Notes: generated from the sequence alone by a model not told the origin. A stretch of DNA of 33,056 nt from Entrophospora sp. SA101 (GCA_958430865.1 CAUDNR010000646.1:14421-47476); one strand, 5' to 3'; positions 1 to 10,253 are shown, counted from the first letter of the stretch. Numbers and translations are program-made.

Positions 1-134
1 GAATTGAAAACGAACGCGAGAATCAAATCCCAATTTTTTTTGAATTCGAAAATAAAATGGTCAGGAGGGCTTGTTTACTTTGTGTAACTAGTTAAATTGT
101 TTTTTACTTTGCACAAAAAAAAAAGCCACCATCA

Positions 135-1577
135 ATGTTTCTTTGGAAAGCAGTTAATAATTCCTTGAGAATCGAAAGCAAAGCCAGCAAATCATATGCA
201 TCCTTTTTACCAACTGAACTTTTAATAGAAATTTTTAGACACATTGAGGATGGCGATTATAGAACCCTTTACTCTTGTATTCTAGTTAATAAACAATGGC
301 ATGATATTAATATTCCAGAATTATGGAGAAATCCATTCTATACTATTAAAAGCATTAAAATATTAATTAATTGCATATTAGTAGAAAATAATGATTTCTT
401 AGAAAGGAATGACATTGAATTAGACATTAAAAAATTAGACAAACCACCATTATATAATTATGCAAAGTTCGCTACAGAATTGAATTTTAACAAAATTAGA
501 TACCTTGTCAGTTATTTACAAGAAGTATTAAGTAACTTTATTTTAAACCATTCAACAACTATCAAAAAACTTATAACAGTTAAATCAGCATGTGGTTGGT
601 TAATTAATCATCATAGGTTTGAAACTTGTTTTCAGAATCTTTATGAACTTAATTTTAGTTTTTCAAATAATCCTGAATTCCTTAATAAATTGGCACACGT
701 TTGTAAAAATATCAAAGTTTTAACAATAGAATGTAACGGTTCTTATTTATATAACGTTGATGACGATTATAGTCTATCACAACTAATTAAGTCACAAAAG
801 CAAATCAAACACTTGAGCATTAATGATAATTCACGCAATATGCACACCAATTTTTTAAATTTATCAGATGAACTCAAAAAGGCAATTTCCATTCATTCAC
901 AATCAATGGTTAGCTATTCTAGCATCAAAGAAAATAATTTAGATTCTTTGATACCAAGATTCCAAAATTTAAAATCTTTATCATTAAAAAATTGCAATAA
1001 CAAGTTGAATAATTTAAAATCTACTTTACTTCCAAATATTCAACAAGTATATTTAGAAATCAAATTTCACTCGTTAATATCAGATTTATCATCTTTCATT
1101 AAAATAAATGGATATACTCTTAAGGATTTGACATTTGGTGGTACTCTAAATGGTGAAGGATATTTGGGAGATTTGATTCAATCAATTGGCCAAAATTGTC
1201 AAAATTTAGAACATTTATCAACCTTATACAATGTCAGGATAAATCGAGAATTAATTGAATTATTTAATAAATGTAATAAATTAAGAAGCGTTAGATTTAA
1301 TAAATGTTATTGGCTTGAAATATTGGATGGTGATGAGATATTAACAGTATTAAATCAATCGTTGCCAAAAAATTTAAAATCTATAATTTTTAAGGATAAA
1401 GTTACTATTTCTGATAATTCACTTGAAATTTTAATGAAGAATTGGAATGGACCTATACCTTTTACGTTAAAATTTTATAGATGTAATATTAATGATAATA
1501 TTAATAATAACAATTTATTAATTAATTTATTGAGAAAATATAAAAACCACGGATTTATAAATTATGAATATTTATAA
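135..1577 (+). CDS. F-box protein with degenerate leucine-rich repeats
   Basis: Single-exon ORF of 480 codons, starting at an ATG preceded by an A-rich stretch and a Kozak-like ccaccatca. Residues about 23-68 form an F-box-like domain (LPTELLIEIFRHI, a conserved W in NKQWHD, then PELWRNPF), which in this family binds Skp1 of an SCF ubiquitin ligase. The rest (about 110-480) is rich in Leu, Ile and Asn and contains repeated segments such as NLKSLSLKNC and NLEHLSTLYN, resembling irregular leucine-rich repeats that would recruit substrate. No signal peptide or membrane segment is seen. F-box/LRR genes of about 450-550 codons without introns are strongly expanded in Rhizophagus-type genomes (family knowledge). 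The substrate cannot be inferred. It stands alone; the next convincing gene is more than 2 kb away. Confidence 0.85.
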   Translation: MFLWKAVNNSLRIESKASKSYASFLPTELLIEIFRHIEDGDYRTLYSCILVNKQWHDINIPELWRNPFYTIKSIKILINCILVENNDFLERNDIELDIKKLDKPPLYNYAKFATELNFNKIRYLVSYLQEVLSNFILNHSTTIKKLITVKSACGWLINHHRFETCFQNLYELNFSFSNNPEFLNKLAHVCKNIKVLTIECNGSYLYNVDDDYSLSQLIKSQKQIKHLSINDNSRNMHTNFLNLSDELKKAISIHSQSMVSYSSIKENNLDSLIPRFQNLKSLSLKNCNNKLNNLKSTLLPNIQQVYLEIKFHSLISDLSSFIKINGYTLKDLTFGGTLNGEGYLGDLIQSIGQNCQNLEHLSTLYNVRINRELIELFNKCNKLRSVRFNKCYWLEILDGDEILTVLNQSLPKNLKSIIFKDKVTISDNSLEILMKNWNGPIPFTLKFYRCNINDNINNNNLLINLLRKYKNHGFINYEYL

Positions 1578-2052
1578 TAAAAGGTTAGTTTGTCAATATT
1601 AGAAATTAATTAAGACAACAATTGTTATTAATATAATGACTAATTAATAAGCTTATATTGTAATATTTACAAATCTGCGATATGATGAGAAGAAAGTGGA
1701 GCGAATATGATAGAGGAATGTTTAAAAAATACTTGTAATAAATAAACCTCACATCTCAATTAATTCAATAAATCAACTAACTATTAACCAACTCGGAAAA
1801 GGTGGATTGAATTGAGCGAGTGTGAGAATCAGAATTAGAACGAAAGAAAAAAAATGGAAGAAATTATTTTCTGAATAAAATAACAACATATAAAATTAAA
1901 TGAATATAATAACAATTAAAAAATAAAATATTATCATTATTTCAATTTTTTTACCACCAATAGACGTTTCATATTTGGATCAAGTTTTCCCCCATATATC
2001 GTTCATAAATTTTTTTTTTGCTGAATTCACCCATTTAAAAGAAGATAATTAT
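1578..2052. other. AT-rich intergenic region
   Basis: No reading frame that looks coding on either strand. The sequence has homopolymer A/T runs and would hold the 3' end of the F-box gene. Nothing further is supported. Confidence 0.5.
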
Positions 2053-2594
2053 TTAATTTTCATGATGTTTGGCAATTTCAAAGTCTCTCTTTCTCGGAAA
2101 TTTCTTGCAAAAACCCAAGATCTTTCTTCCTGTGTGAACGATGCAAGAGTTTCTCAAGCGATGATCAGTAAAAGAACTTCTTTAATTGCTAATTTTTTAA
2201 AGCTAATGTTTATTCATCCCTAAACAATGTGCTTAAACATTAAGAGTGTTTTACTAACAAGGAAAATTTTAATAAAAAGAAAAAGATGTACATCTTGAAT
2301 AACATGGATAGCGCTTCGTCAAAATGTAGACTTGGTTTTATTTCTTGGCCTATTTCTTTAATGAGACGTTCAAATGGTGGTTGAGAAATGCAATTTTTGC
2401 AACCTACGAATGATAACTAAAAGAATTAATTCAATAATTTAAATTATACAGTATTATCTTGAATCGCTTGTTTCTTCTTCCATAACAAAAATGCTTGCAT
2501 CATTATCGCCATTTTTTCTTTTGTGTGAACTTTTAGGTGAGTCAGTATCTAATTGCGTCAAGTCATCATCTGATGCAGTTGTAATTCCTTCTGA
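2053..2594 (-). pseudogene. Possible divergent or decayed histone H3-like gene, spliced
   Basis: Three minus-strand blocks together resemble a histone H3 fold. Block A (about 2457-2594) is an acidic/Ser-rich tail-like stretch containing SPKSSHKRKNGDND. Block B (about 2292-2403) reads PPFERLIKEIGQEIKPSLHF, which lines up with the H3 alpha-1/loop-1 pattern PFxRLVREIxQDxKxxLRF. Block C (2053-2179) contains NSCIVHTGRK and later RDFEIAKHHEN then a stop, which line up with H3 NLCAIHAKRV and KDIQLARRIRGE, with an insertion between. B joins C through a GT donor near 2291 and an AG acceptor before 2179 in a consistent phase. Block A ends at a stop before any clear donor and has a stop just upstream, so no complete model with an ATG could be built. 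It may be a divergent H3/CENP-A-like gene or a pseudogene. The match was judged by eye only. Confidence 0.35.
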
Positions 2595-2656
2595 TTAAAC
2601 TTGATTTGGATTGCCCTCCTCTTCTAAAACATTATGCTTAATAAATATTGTATGTC

Positions 2657-2676
2657 ATCGATCGATCGATCGATCG
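2657..2676. repeat. (ATCG)n tetranucleotide microsatellite
   Basis: Five perfect ATCG units, self-complementary and giving overlapping GATC sites, in AT-rich non-coding DNA. It is unusual here because almost all other simple repeats in the window are pure A/T or AAT-type. Confidence 0.9.
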
Positions 2677-2679
2677 AAA

Positions 2680-3416
2680 ATTTTCTTTTCGGATATTTTC
2701 AACATATATAAATAGCCTCTTATTTATTTACCCAATGTCATCGTCGTAATGTTATGTTTTTATTATAGTAATAGTAAAAAATGCAATAAAAAATTTAAAT
2801 AAACAAATAGACAGTTTGGGCCGACAGATCACCGCCTTTTCTTTTCATGTAGGTGGCTGTTTTAAAGAAAATTACAGTAAATTGTCGCAAAGACATCCAC
2901 GACATTCTAATCTAATATAATATGATTTTATTATCTATTGTTATCAACATTTCTGTTAATATTGTCACTATTATCACCATTGTTATTATTATTATTATAA
3001 TTATTAATATTGTTGTTTTTATTATGGTTACTTTTATTTCTTTTCATACGTTTTTTTAATACCAAAACGTATTTTCTGTGCTAATAACCTCCTGAAAACG
3101 TGATAGTGAATAGACCTGTCGCTCGCTAATAGATTTTGGGATTTGTCACGTGCACAACGTGCCATGTACTACAAGTTAAAGCCTTATATTTTTACAGTAC
3201 AGACGAAAGCTCAATTGCTTAATTAGTCAATTAATCAGATTTATTAAAATTCGAGATTCAACAAACAAAAACTAATAAACCCTTCACTCAAAATCAAAAT
3301 CTAAATATCCAGCATAATAATTCAAGTTTCAGATCCATTAATTAAGGATTTATTATTAATTTCACTCTTTAATAGTTATTTCAATAGTTTCAGACTCTGA
3401 TTTGTTCCAAAGCCTC
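2680..3416. other. Intergenic AT-rich DNA without a recognisable gene
   Basis: Contains ATT-rich simple sequence around 2940-3030. No coding frame, tRNA or rRNA was recognised. Confidence 0.5.
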
Positions 3417-3764
3417 ATGCTTCAATTACCCTTATTATCATTATTATCCCTAGTACCAATGCCAAAGGAGGAAGACAATTCAACGATGCGATTACATGCG
3501 CTGTTATATGAATTTGTAGTAATTGAATTGAATTTCATGGTTCTAGGACATACCAAATTCAAATGTGATGGTAGCCTTGGATTGATTAAGGAATTATATC
3601 GAAAGACATAGGAAAGGTGTAGATTATTTAAAAGATCTAGTATTGCTGGAATATTCTTGAGGCTGGAGATGTATTATTCAGAAAAATCAGAAATTTCTAC
3701 TATCATAAAAGATATTAAAGCTTTATCATTTCAAACATTTGACACCAACTCTTATGAACAATAA
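3417..3764 (+). pseudogene. Decayed DDE-transposase-like C-terminal fragment, left copy
   Basis: One plus-strand frame runs from an ATG at 3417 to a stop at 3764 but is interrupted by an internal TAG near 3609. The segment GHTKFKCDGSLGLIKELYRK resembles a conserved block of repetitive transposase-derived proteins of this fungal group (HTKF, Cys-Asp, then GLIK and a basic stretch). After the stop the same frame continues with a Ser/Ile-rich block, as expected for a once longer protein. The inverted-repeat arm begins, as far as the window shows, at 3554 inside this fragment. No function is expected now. Confidence 0.45.
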
Positions 3765-4059
3765 TACCTTTTGTAATAATATTCGCTAATAAAAAACGGT
3801 TTGATCATAATCGCAGTTAATGTGGCGTAAAAAAATACTGCGGTGTATAAAAAAAATTTTTTTTAAGTTGTGAAACGACTGATTTTTTATATTGATAAAA
3901 ATTTTTTAGAATATTAAATAAATTAGAGCAGGGAAAAATTGTTCTAATAATAAAGACGACCTTTAATAATAACAATATTATCACTATAAATATAAATTGT
4001 TTCAAGTTCCTTCTCCGTTTATTGTTATTTTATTGATTTAATTAAAAAGACGTCTCAAA

Positions 4060-7000
4060 ATGGTAAAAATTATATTTATACTTTTTATATTTGTATTAAA
4101 AAAAATTTTTTTTTTTTAAAGAGGCAAATTTTTCTGAAAAATTTTTGTACTAATATTTAATATTCTGATTCTTTAATAAATGTTAGGTAAACTTTACCGT
4201 TGATCAAATTCGTGAGCTTGTAAGTATATTGTTAAAGGAAAAAATTTTTAAGCATTTAAGCATTTGTCAAAAAAGAATATTCCTATATTTAAATATATTG
4301 TATATTATATAAATGTATATATAGATGAACCATGTTGCCAATGTACGTAACATGTCAGTTATTGCACATGTAGACCATGGAAAATCCACCTTAACAGATT
4401 CTTTAGTATCAAAGGCTGGTATTATTTCTTCGGCAAAAGCTGGTGAAGCAAGATTTACTGACACCAGAGCAGATGAGCAGGAACGTTGCATCACCATTAA
4501 ATCTACTGCCATCTCAATGTACTTTGAATTAGCAAAAGATTCTCTTTCTGACATCAAACAAAAAACAGACGGTATATAAATTTAATTAATAATAATCATT
4601 ATTAGAAATAATGTTTTAATAATTTTATTAAAAAAATACTTTTATAATATATTTTAATCATAATAATCATAATAATCATAATAATCATAATAATCATAAT
4701 AATCATAATAATCATAATCATCATAATCATAATTCATTTATAATATATAGGTAATGAATTCTTGATTAATTTGATCGATTCCCCCGGGCATGTTGACTTT
4801 TCATCTGAGGTTACTGCTGCTCTACGTGTTACTGATGGTGCTTTAGTGGTGGTGGATTGTGTTGAAGGTGTTTGCGTACAAACTGAAACTGTATTACGTC
4901 AAGCTCTTGCTGAGCGTATTAAACCTGTGGTAATTATTAATAAGGTAGATCGTGCCTTATTAGAGTTACAACTTACAAAAGAAGATTTATATACAGTAAG
5001 TTATTTTATTAAATAAAAAAAGATTATTTGCTTTTTTTTATTTTTATTTTTATTTTTATTTTTTTGTACTTGACATTTTTATATTCACATATTTTTATGT
5101 TTATAATTCCGTTGTTTTTAGTCTTTTCAACGTACAATAGAATCAGTGAATGTCATTATTTCAACGTATTACGATAAAGCTCTTGGTGAAATCCAAGTAT
5201 ATCCTGAGAAGGGTACTGTCGCTTTTGGTTCCGGTCTTCATGGTTGGGGATTCACCCTTCGTCAATTTGCTGAGCGTTACTCAAAGAAATTCGGTGTTGA
5301 TAAAGAAAAAATGATGCAAAAGCTTTGGGGTGAAAACTTTTTTAATCCTGCCACAAAAAAATGGACCACTAAAGGTAATACTCCCGAGGGAAAACAGCTT
5401 GAACGTGCTTTCTGTATGTTTGTATTGGATCCTATATTTAAATTGTTTGATGCCATCATGAACTTCAAAAAAGAAGAGACAACCAAAATGTTGGAAAAAT
5501 TGGAAATTGCCTTAAAAGTTGAAGAAAAAGAATTAGAAGGAAAAGCACTTTTAAAAATTGTAATGAGAAAATTCTTACCTGCATCAGATGCTTTACTGGA
5601 AATGATAGTAATTCACTTGCCATCACCTGTAACTGCTCAAAAATATCGTGCTGAAATGTTGTACGAAGGTCCTAGTGACGACGAGTGCGCTATGGGAATA
5701 AAAGAATGTGATCCTAATGCACCTCTAATGTTGTACGTGTCTAAAATGGTACCTACCTCTGATAAAGGTCGTTTCTATGCTTTTGGTCGTGTGTTTTCTG
5801 GTACCGTAAAATCTGGACTCAAAGTTCGTATCCAAGGTCCTAATTACGTACCTGGAAAAAAGGAAGACTTATTTTTAAAATCAATTCAACGTACAATTCT
5901 TATGATGGGTCGTTATGTCGAACCAATTGAAGATTGTCCAGCTGGTAACATAGTCGGTTTAGTTGGTGTAGATCAATATTTACTTAAATCAGGTACCATC
6001 AGCACATCAGAAATTGCTCACAACTTAAAGGTTATGAAATTTTCTGTGTCGCCTGTCGTCAAAGTAGCCGTTGAAGTAAAAAATGCAAATGATTTACCTA
6101 AATTGGTCGAAGGCTTAAAACGTCTTTCAAAGTCAGATCCCTGTGTTCAATGTTATACAGCTGATACTGGTGAACACATTATTGCTGGTGCTGGTGAATT
6201 ACATTTAGAAATTTGCTTAAAAGATTTGGAAGAAGATCATGCTCAGGTTCCAATCAAAACTGGTGATCCCGTTGTATCATACAGAGAAACAGTACAAACT
6301 GAATCATCAATAACTGCTTTATCAAAATCACCAAATAAACACAATCGTCTATATGTGAAAGCTTTCCCTATGCAAGAAGAGCTCTCCAATGATATTGAAA
6401 GTGGGAAAATAACACCACGTGATGATTTCAAAGCACGTGCACGTGTCCTTGCTGAAGAATATGGTTGGGATGTTACTGATGCTCGTAAGATTTGGTGCTT
6501 TGGTCCCGAAACAACTGGTCCTAATTTATTAGTTGATGTAACAAAGGGAGTACAATACCTTAGTGAAATCAAGGATTCATGTATTGCTGCGTTCCAATGG
6601 GCAACAAAAGAAGGTGTTTGTTCAGAGGAAAATATGAGATCATGTCGTTTCAATATACTTGATGTTGTGCTACATGCTGATGCCATTCATCGTGGTGGTG
6701 GTCAAATTATTCCAACTTGTCGTCGTGTCCTCTATGCTGCTGTTTTAACAGCTACTCCCGGTATTATGGAGCCTGTTTTCCTTGTCGAAATTCAATGTCC
6801 AGAAGGTGCAATGGGTGGTATCTATGGTGTATTAAATAGAAGACGTGGTCATGTCTTTGCTGAAGAACAACGTCCTGGTACTCCATTATATAATGTCAAA
6901 GCATATTTACCAGTAAGTTATCTTATTACTAGTGAATATTTAATTGCTGGATGTATGCATATATATATATATATATATATATAATATTTTTCATAATTGT

Positions 7001-7320
7001 AATAATAATTTTTTTGTTTTTATATAGGTAAATGAATCATTTGGTTTTACTGCAGATTTACGTTCAAACACTGGTGGACAGGCTTTCCCACAAGCTGTAT
7101 TTTCACATTGGTACGTATTTTTTGAAAAATTTATTGCGCTGTGATTTTATTTAACAATATGATAATTATTCTAAATTTTTTTTTTTAAAAAAATAGGCAA
7201 CTTATGAATGGAACACCTTTAGAACCAGGAAAAATAGCTGATATTGTTAAAACCATAAGGAAAAGAAAAGGTCTTTCTGAAGAAATTCCAAGTTTAGATA
7301 AATACTTGGACAAATTGTAA
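4060..7320 (+). CDS. EEF2: Translation elongation factor 2 (eEF2), copy 1
   Basis: Seven exons (4060-4062, 4187-4219, 4325-4571, 4751-4995, 5122-6912, 7028-7110, 7197-7320) join in phase to 841 residues, very close to yeast eEF2 (842). The first exon is only the ATG. eEF2 is the cytosolic GTPase that drives ribosomal translocation. The GTPase motifs are present: P-loop AHVDHGKST (residues about 26-34), switch region with [17 protein letters not shown] including the threonine targeted by eEF2 kinase in animals, DSPGHVDF, and NKVD. Domain IV carries [14 protein letters not shown], with the histidine that becomes diphthamide. The C-terminus contains [14 protein letters not shown] and ends DKYLDKL. 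All introns are GT-AG; intron 3 holds an AATCAT microsatellite and intron 5 a (TA)n run. It is convergent with the ALKBH8-like gene (186 bp between stop codons). No defect is seen. Confidence 0.97.
4664..4735. repeat. AATCAT/AAT microsatellite in eEF2 intron 3
   Basis: Tandem array of AATCATAAT-like units within the third intron. An exact reverse-complement copy lies at 31875-31946 in the other arm with the same unit number, which is notable for such unstable sequence. Confidence 0.85.
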
Positions 7321-7505
7321 AACATTATTATTCAGCATTATATCACTTGGACGAATAACTCTTGAACAAAAAAAAAAATAGTATATATTTATAAAATAAT
7401 TTCCAGAAAAAAAAATTTGTATTTTAAATTAATTTTTATAATTTTTAAAATTTTACATTAAAAAAAAAAAATAAAGGAATTAATTTAATTATAGTGTGCA
7501 CGTGT

Positions 7506-8946
7506 TCAAATTAATTTATCATTGTCACAAATTTCAGGGAATGAGCAATTACAACTTGATGTTGTGTTAATTGCTCTCAATGTTAACGATATTCTTTCAT
7601 CCCTTTCTCTAATTAATCCATTATCCAGTAAATCACTTTTTCTTGCTCTATTATTAAAAATAAAAACTTTAATGAAAAAAAAAGAAGCTTCTTTTTCTTG
7701 CTAATAAAATAAAATCGAATCACCACCTTATAGTATGACTCCACAAATATCTTGCATCATCTTGAAGTATAGCTAACGATCTTTTTGGTAAATCAACGTT
7801 AACAACTTCACCAGTTTTAAAATTTTTAAATTCCATGATAATAGAACTTCCCAAACTAAATGACAAAATTGTATCACCAAATGATGAGTGACTATCAACA
7901 TGAGGTGGGATTCCTGTGCCAACAGGATAAATTTGAATTGTTAATTGTTGCATATCTGGTATTGTTAATGAAGGATACAAATTTTTTAATTTCTCCAGTA
8001 GTGATTTAATGTAATATGGAAACTTTAAATTTAATTCATCAACTTTGTTTGTGTCATAATTAAATTTATAACCATAGTGTGACTATATTCACATATAAAT
8101 ATGGTGTGTGTGGTGTGAATGAATAAACATATATATATATGAATTAATTAATTAATTGACTAATTGACAATAATTAATGAATTTGCTAAAAAAAATTTTT
8201 TAAAGAAGAGACATATTATCACTTTACCACAAAACGATTTTGAATTTGAATCCAAGTGTCAATTGAATTTACGTGATTTATTATAATTTTTTCTAAATCA
8301 AACGAGATAAATTCCTCTAACAATATTAATCCCGGTATTTTCTCATGATTCTTATTTTTATTGTGATTAATTTGATTAATGAAATTTTGATATGATAAAT
8401 TAACGAATTCAATAAATATTATTTTCCCTTTTAAAATTTCACATTGTTTATCATGAAGTGATTCTCGTGCATGAAATGCATCTAAAGCTGTTTGAAAAAT
8501 AACAAAAGAATATGGCTACATCATGTTATTGATTGATTGATTGATTGATTAATTAATTATTGATTTATTTAGAAATGAGTAATAATAACCTTTGCTCAAC
8601 TGCTTCAAAAAAAAAATCATAATACCTTTCCATGAGTTAAGTTTACTCCAACCCAACCTTCATATTTTTCAAAAAGTTTTGTCAACTGTTCAGAAGTAAC
8701 TCCACCAACTCCACCATAACAAACATTCACCAAACATAAATATTTTGTAGCCTCGCTTGAAAACAAATTAATACAAGAAGATTTCTCAAACTTTTCTATA
8801 ATCTCATAAGCTTGAATTCTTTTTGCTTCTTTTTTTCTATAATGTCTTTGTTCTGTACGTGTTAATAAGCTGGCTGCTTTATCAGAAGACATGTGTTTAA
8901 TGTTACTCAAAGCTGCGTCAAATATAAAATATAAAATATCCATCAT
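7506..8946 (-). CDS. ALKBH8: ALKBH8-type tRNA wobble-uridine dioxygenase (RRM + AlkB), copy 1
   Basis: Four exons on the minus strand (8626-8946, 8228-8515, 7727-8082, 7506-7647) encode 368 residues. Order of parts: an N-terminal helix-rich stretch, an RRM (about residues 68-145; RNP2-like CLVNV and RNP1-like PYSFVIF), then a 2-oxoglutarate/Fe(II) AlkB fold. The iron ligands are visible as HVD in PPHVDSHSSFG and the distal H in LWSHTIR, followed by an arginine that in the family binds 2-oxoglutarate. The C-terminal CNCSFPEICD matches the Cys cluster at the end of this domain in ALKBH8. In animals this domain hydroxylates mcm5U34 of tRNA. The methyltransferase half of animal ALKBH8 is absent, as expected in fungi, where Trm9 is separate. 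The start at 8946 is immediately followed by a second ATG. Confidence 0.88.
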
Positions 8947-9072
8947 ACACGATTATCCTTGACCTATTTTTCTTTATTGAATCGGTAACGATCATCTAGA
9001 GTAATAATAACAATAGCATTGTAGGTAATGAAAATCAGGATTAGCTTTGAATAGCATATTTTTTTGTTTTAG

Positions 9073-9270
9073 AAATTCTATATTGGTACCGATCTTGAAA
9101 ATAAGAGGACAGAGAAAAAAAATAATAAAATAAAAGATTTAGAAAACAATTATGAAAATGAACAAGTGGAAAAAAGATAATTGAAAGAGCAACTAAAATA
9201 TTTAAATAAGAATAAGGAAATATCCACTAATGTGAAAATGGTTAAATTAAATAAGAAAAAGCCCAGCTAA
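9073..9270 (+). pseudogene. Coiled-coil gene remnant, left copy
   Basis: A frame following a good acceptor (tgttttag at 9065-9072) gives a charged, coiled-coil-like peptide (TDLENKRTEKKNNKIKDLEN) broken by a TAA near 9180, then resumes (LKEQLKYLNKNKEIS) to a second stop at 9270. It lies between the ALKBH8-like gene start and the orphan GRWD1 exon. The same remnant is in the right arm. No family was recognised; it may also be fortuitous A-rich sequence. Confidence 0.25.
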
Positions 9271-9479
9271 GGTCAAAGTGAAACAAATTGAAATAACGCT
9301 TGGAGAGAAAAACAAATTTATATTCTTTGATTGCTTCTCTGTTTCTATAATGAACTACCGGTATCACAATTTTGTACACTTTATATAATGCTCTTTGTAT
9401 TTTTTTATTTTATTATTTCATAGTTAAATACGTAATCTTACAAATATATATTAATATTTATAAAAATAAATATTTTTGT

Positions 9480-9584
9480 TTATACAGAAACAGTTTTAAA
9501 TATATTAAATCCTGAAGCAGCTGTTGATATCATACAACCAGAAATTTGTGAATGCCAATGTAATTCCTTGATGTCATTTTGTCC
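9480..9584 (-). pseudogene. Orphan last exon of GRWD1/Rrb1 (truncated copy)
   Basis: This is the exact reverse complement of the last coding exon of the intact gene at 27026-27130 (from [14 protein letters not shown] to FNIFKTVSV and stop). The other eight exons are missing: the upstream intron runs into the AAT microsatellite and the arm ends there. It is therefore a 3'-terminal fragment carried along by the inverted duplication, or a duplicate placement by the assembler, and cannot encode a functional protein. Confidence 0.92.
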
Positions 9585-9651
9585 CTGTTATATATTATTA
9601 CAAAGAACAAAAATATAAGTTGTTGTTAATATTATTGTATTAATACTAATA

Positions 9652-9652
9652 C

Positions 9653-9733
<81 letters not shown>

Positions 9734-9765
9734 CAATAATAATAATAACAACAATAATAATAATA
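9652..9765. repeat. AAT trinucleotide microsatellite at the inverted-repeat inner junction
   Basis: About 37 AAT/AAC units. The first part (to 9733) belongs to the repeat arm and matches intron 8 of GRWD1 at 26877-26958. The rest, with AAC AAC interruptions, reads in frame as poly-Asn into the following coding region. The switch from one array to the other is at 9733/9734. Confidence 0.9.
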
Positions 9766-10253
9766 GCATCAACGACACTTATACCAATGGTATTAATGGT
9801 ACTTATACTAGCAATGGTATTGATCTTGACATAAATAAAATAACATCCACATCATCACCCCTATCATCACCTTCATCATCGTCTTTGTCATCACCTTCAT
9901 CGTCATCTATATTGTCATCGTCATCATCTTCATCTTCTACTACTACCACCACCTCTGACTTAACATCATCTGACCATCTAATCTCACAAATAAATCTAAA
10001 TGACGCCAAAGAAATACTTCGTGAACACTTAAAGAATCAAGAGAAGCAATTGTTTACCAGCTTTAAAACAGTTGAATTATGGAAAGAATATTTTGAGAAA
10101 AGCAAGGAAAGATATGAAAGTGAAATTAAGATACGAGATGAGGAGATTAAAAGAAGTCATCAAGAAATTGATGGTCTAAAGAAAACTATAAATAAATTGG
10201 AAGCAGAAAATAATAGTTTAAAAGGTCATAACACAACCGGTATATACAATTAA
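9734..10253 (+). pseudogene. 3' part of a poly-Asn/Ser-Thr coiled-coil gene, 5' end lost at the junction
   Basis: The frame is open from 9630, through the AAT array (poly-Asn) to a stop at 10253, but there is no in-frame ATG before the Ser-rich part; the sequence upstream of 9734 belongs to the repeat arm. Visible parts: Asn tract, a TYTNGINGTYTSNG stretch, a Ser/Thr homopolymer region (about 9850-9960), then about 85 residues of highly charged coiled coil (AKEILREHLKNQEKQLF, later EIKRSHQEIDGLKKTINKLE) and a short tail. Low-complexity linkers before a coiled coil suggest a real gene 3' exon rather than chance. The family is not recognised. It is probably the C-terminal half of a larger protein whose 5' half lies elsewhere. 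Confidence 0.6.

Larger units (their letters stand above)
3554..9733 (+). repeat. Left arm of a large inverted repeat (at least 6180 bp)
   Basis: Every position x in this arm pairs with the complement of position 36610-x. This was checked at the outer end (3554 with 33056), at the start and stop codons of both genes, in introns, at the hexanucleotide repeat near 4665-4735, and at the interruption in the AAT tract (9731 with 26879). The first mismatch seen at the inner side is 9734. The arm holds eEF2, the ALKBH8-like gene, and the orphan last exon of GRWD1. Its true outer limit cannot be seen because the partner arm runs off the window. Confidence 0.95.

Noticed and set aside
1975..2223. 82-codon plus-strand ORF
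   Set aside because: Begins at TTG, has no ATG near the start and lies opposite the H3-like block, which fits better.
6243..6686. 147-codon minus-strand ORF inside eEF2 (and mirror 29924-30367)
   Set aside because: Antisense shadow of the long eEF2 exon; composition follows eEF2 codons and there is no family match.
9803..10009. Asp-rich minus-strand ORF
   Set aside because: Complement of the Ser (tca/tcg) codon runs of the plus-strand coiled-coil gene.
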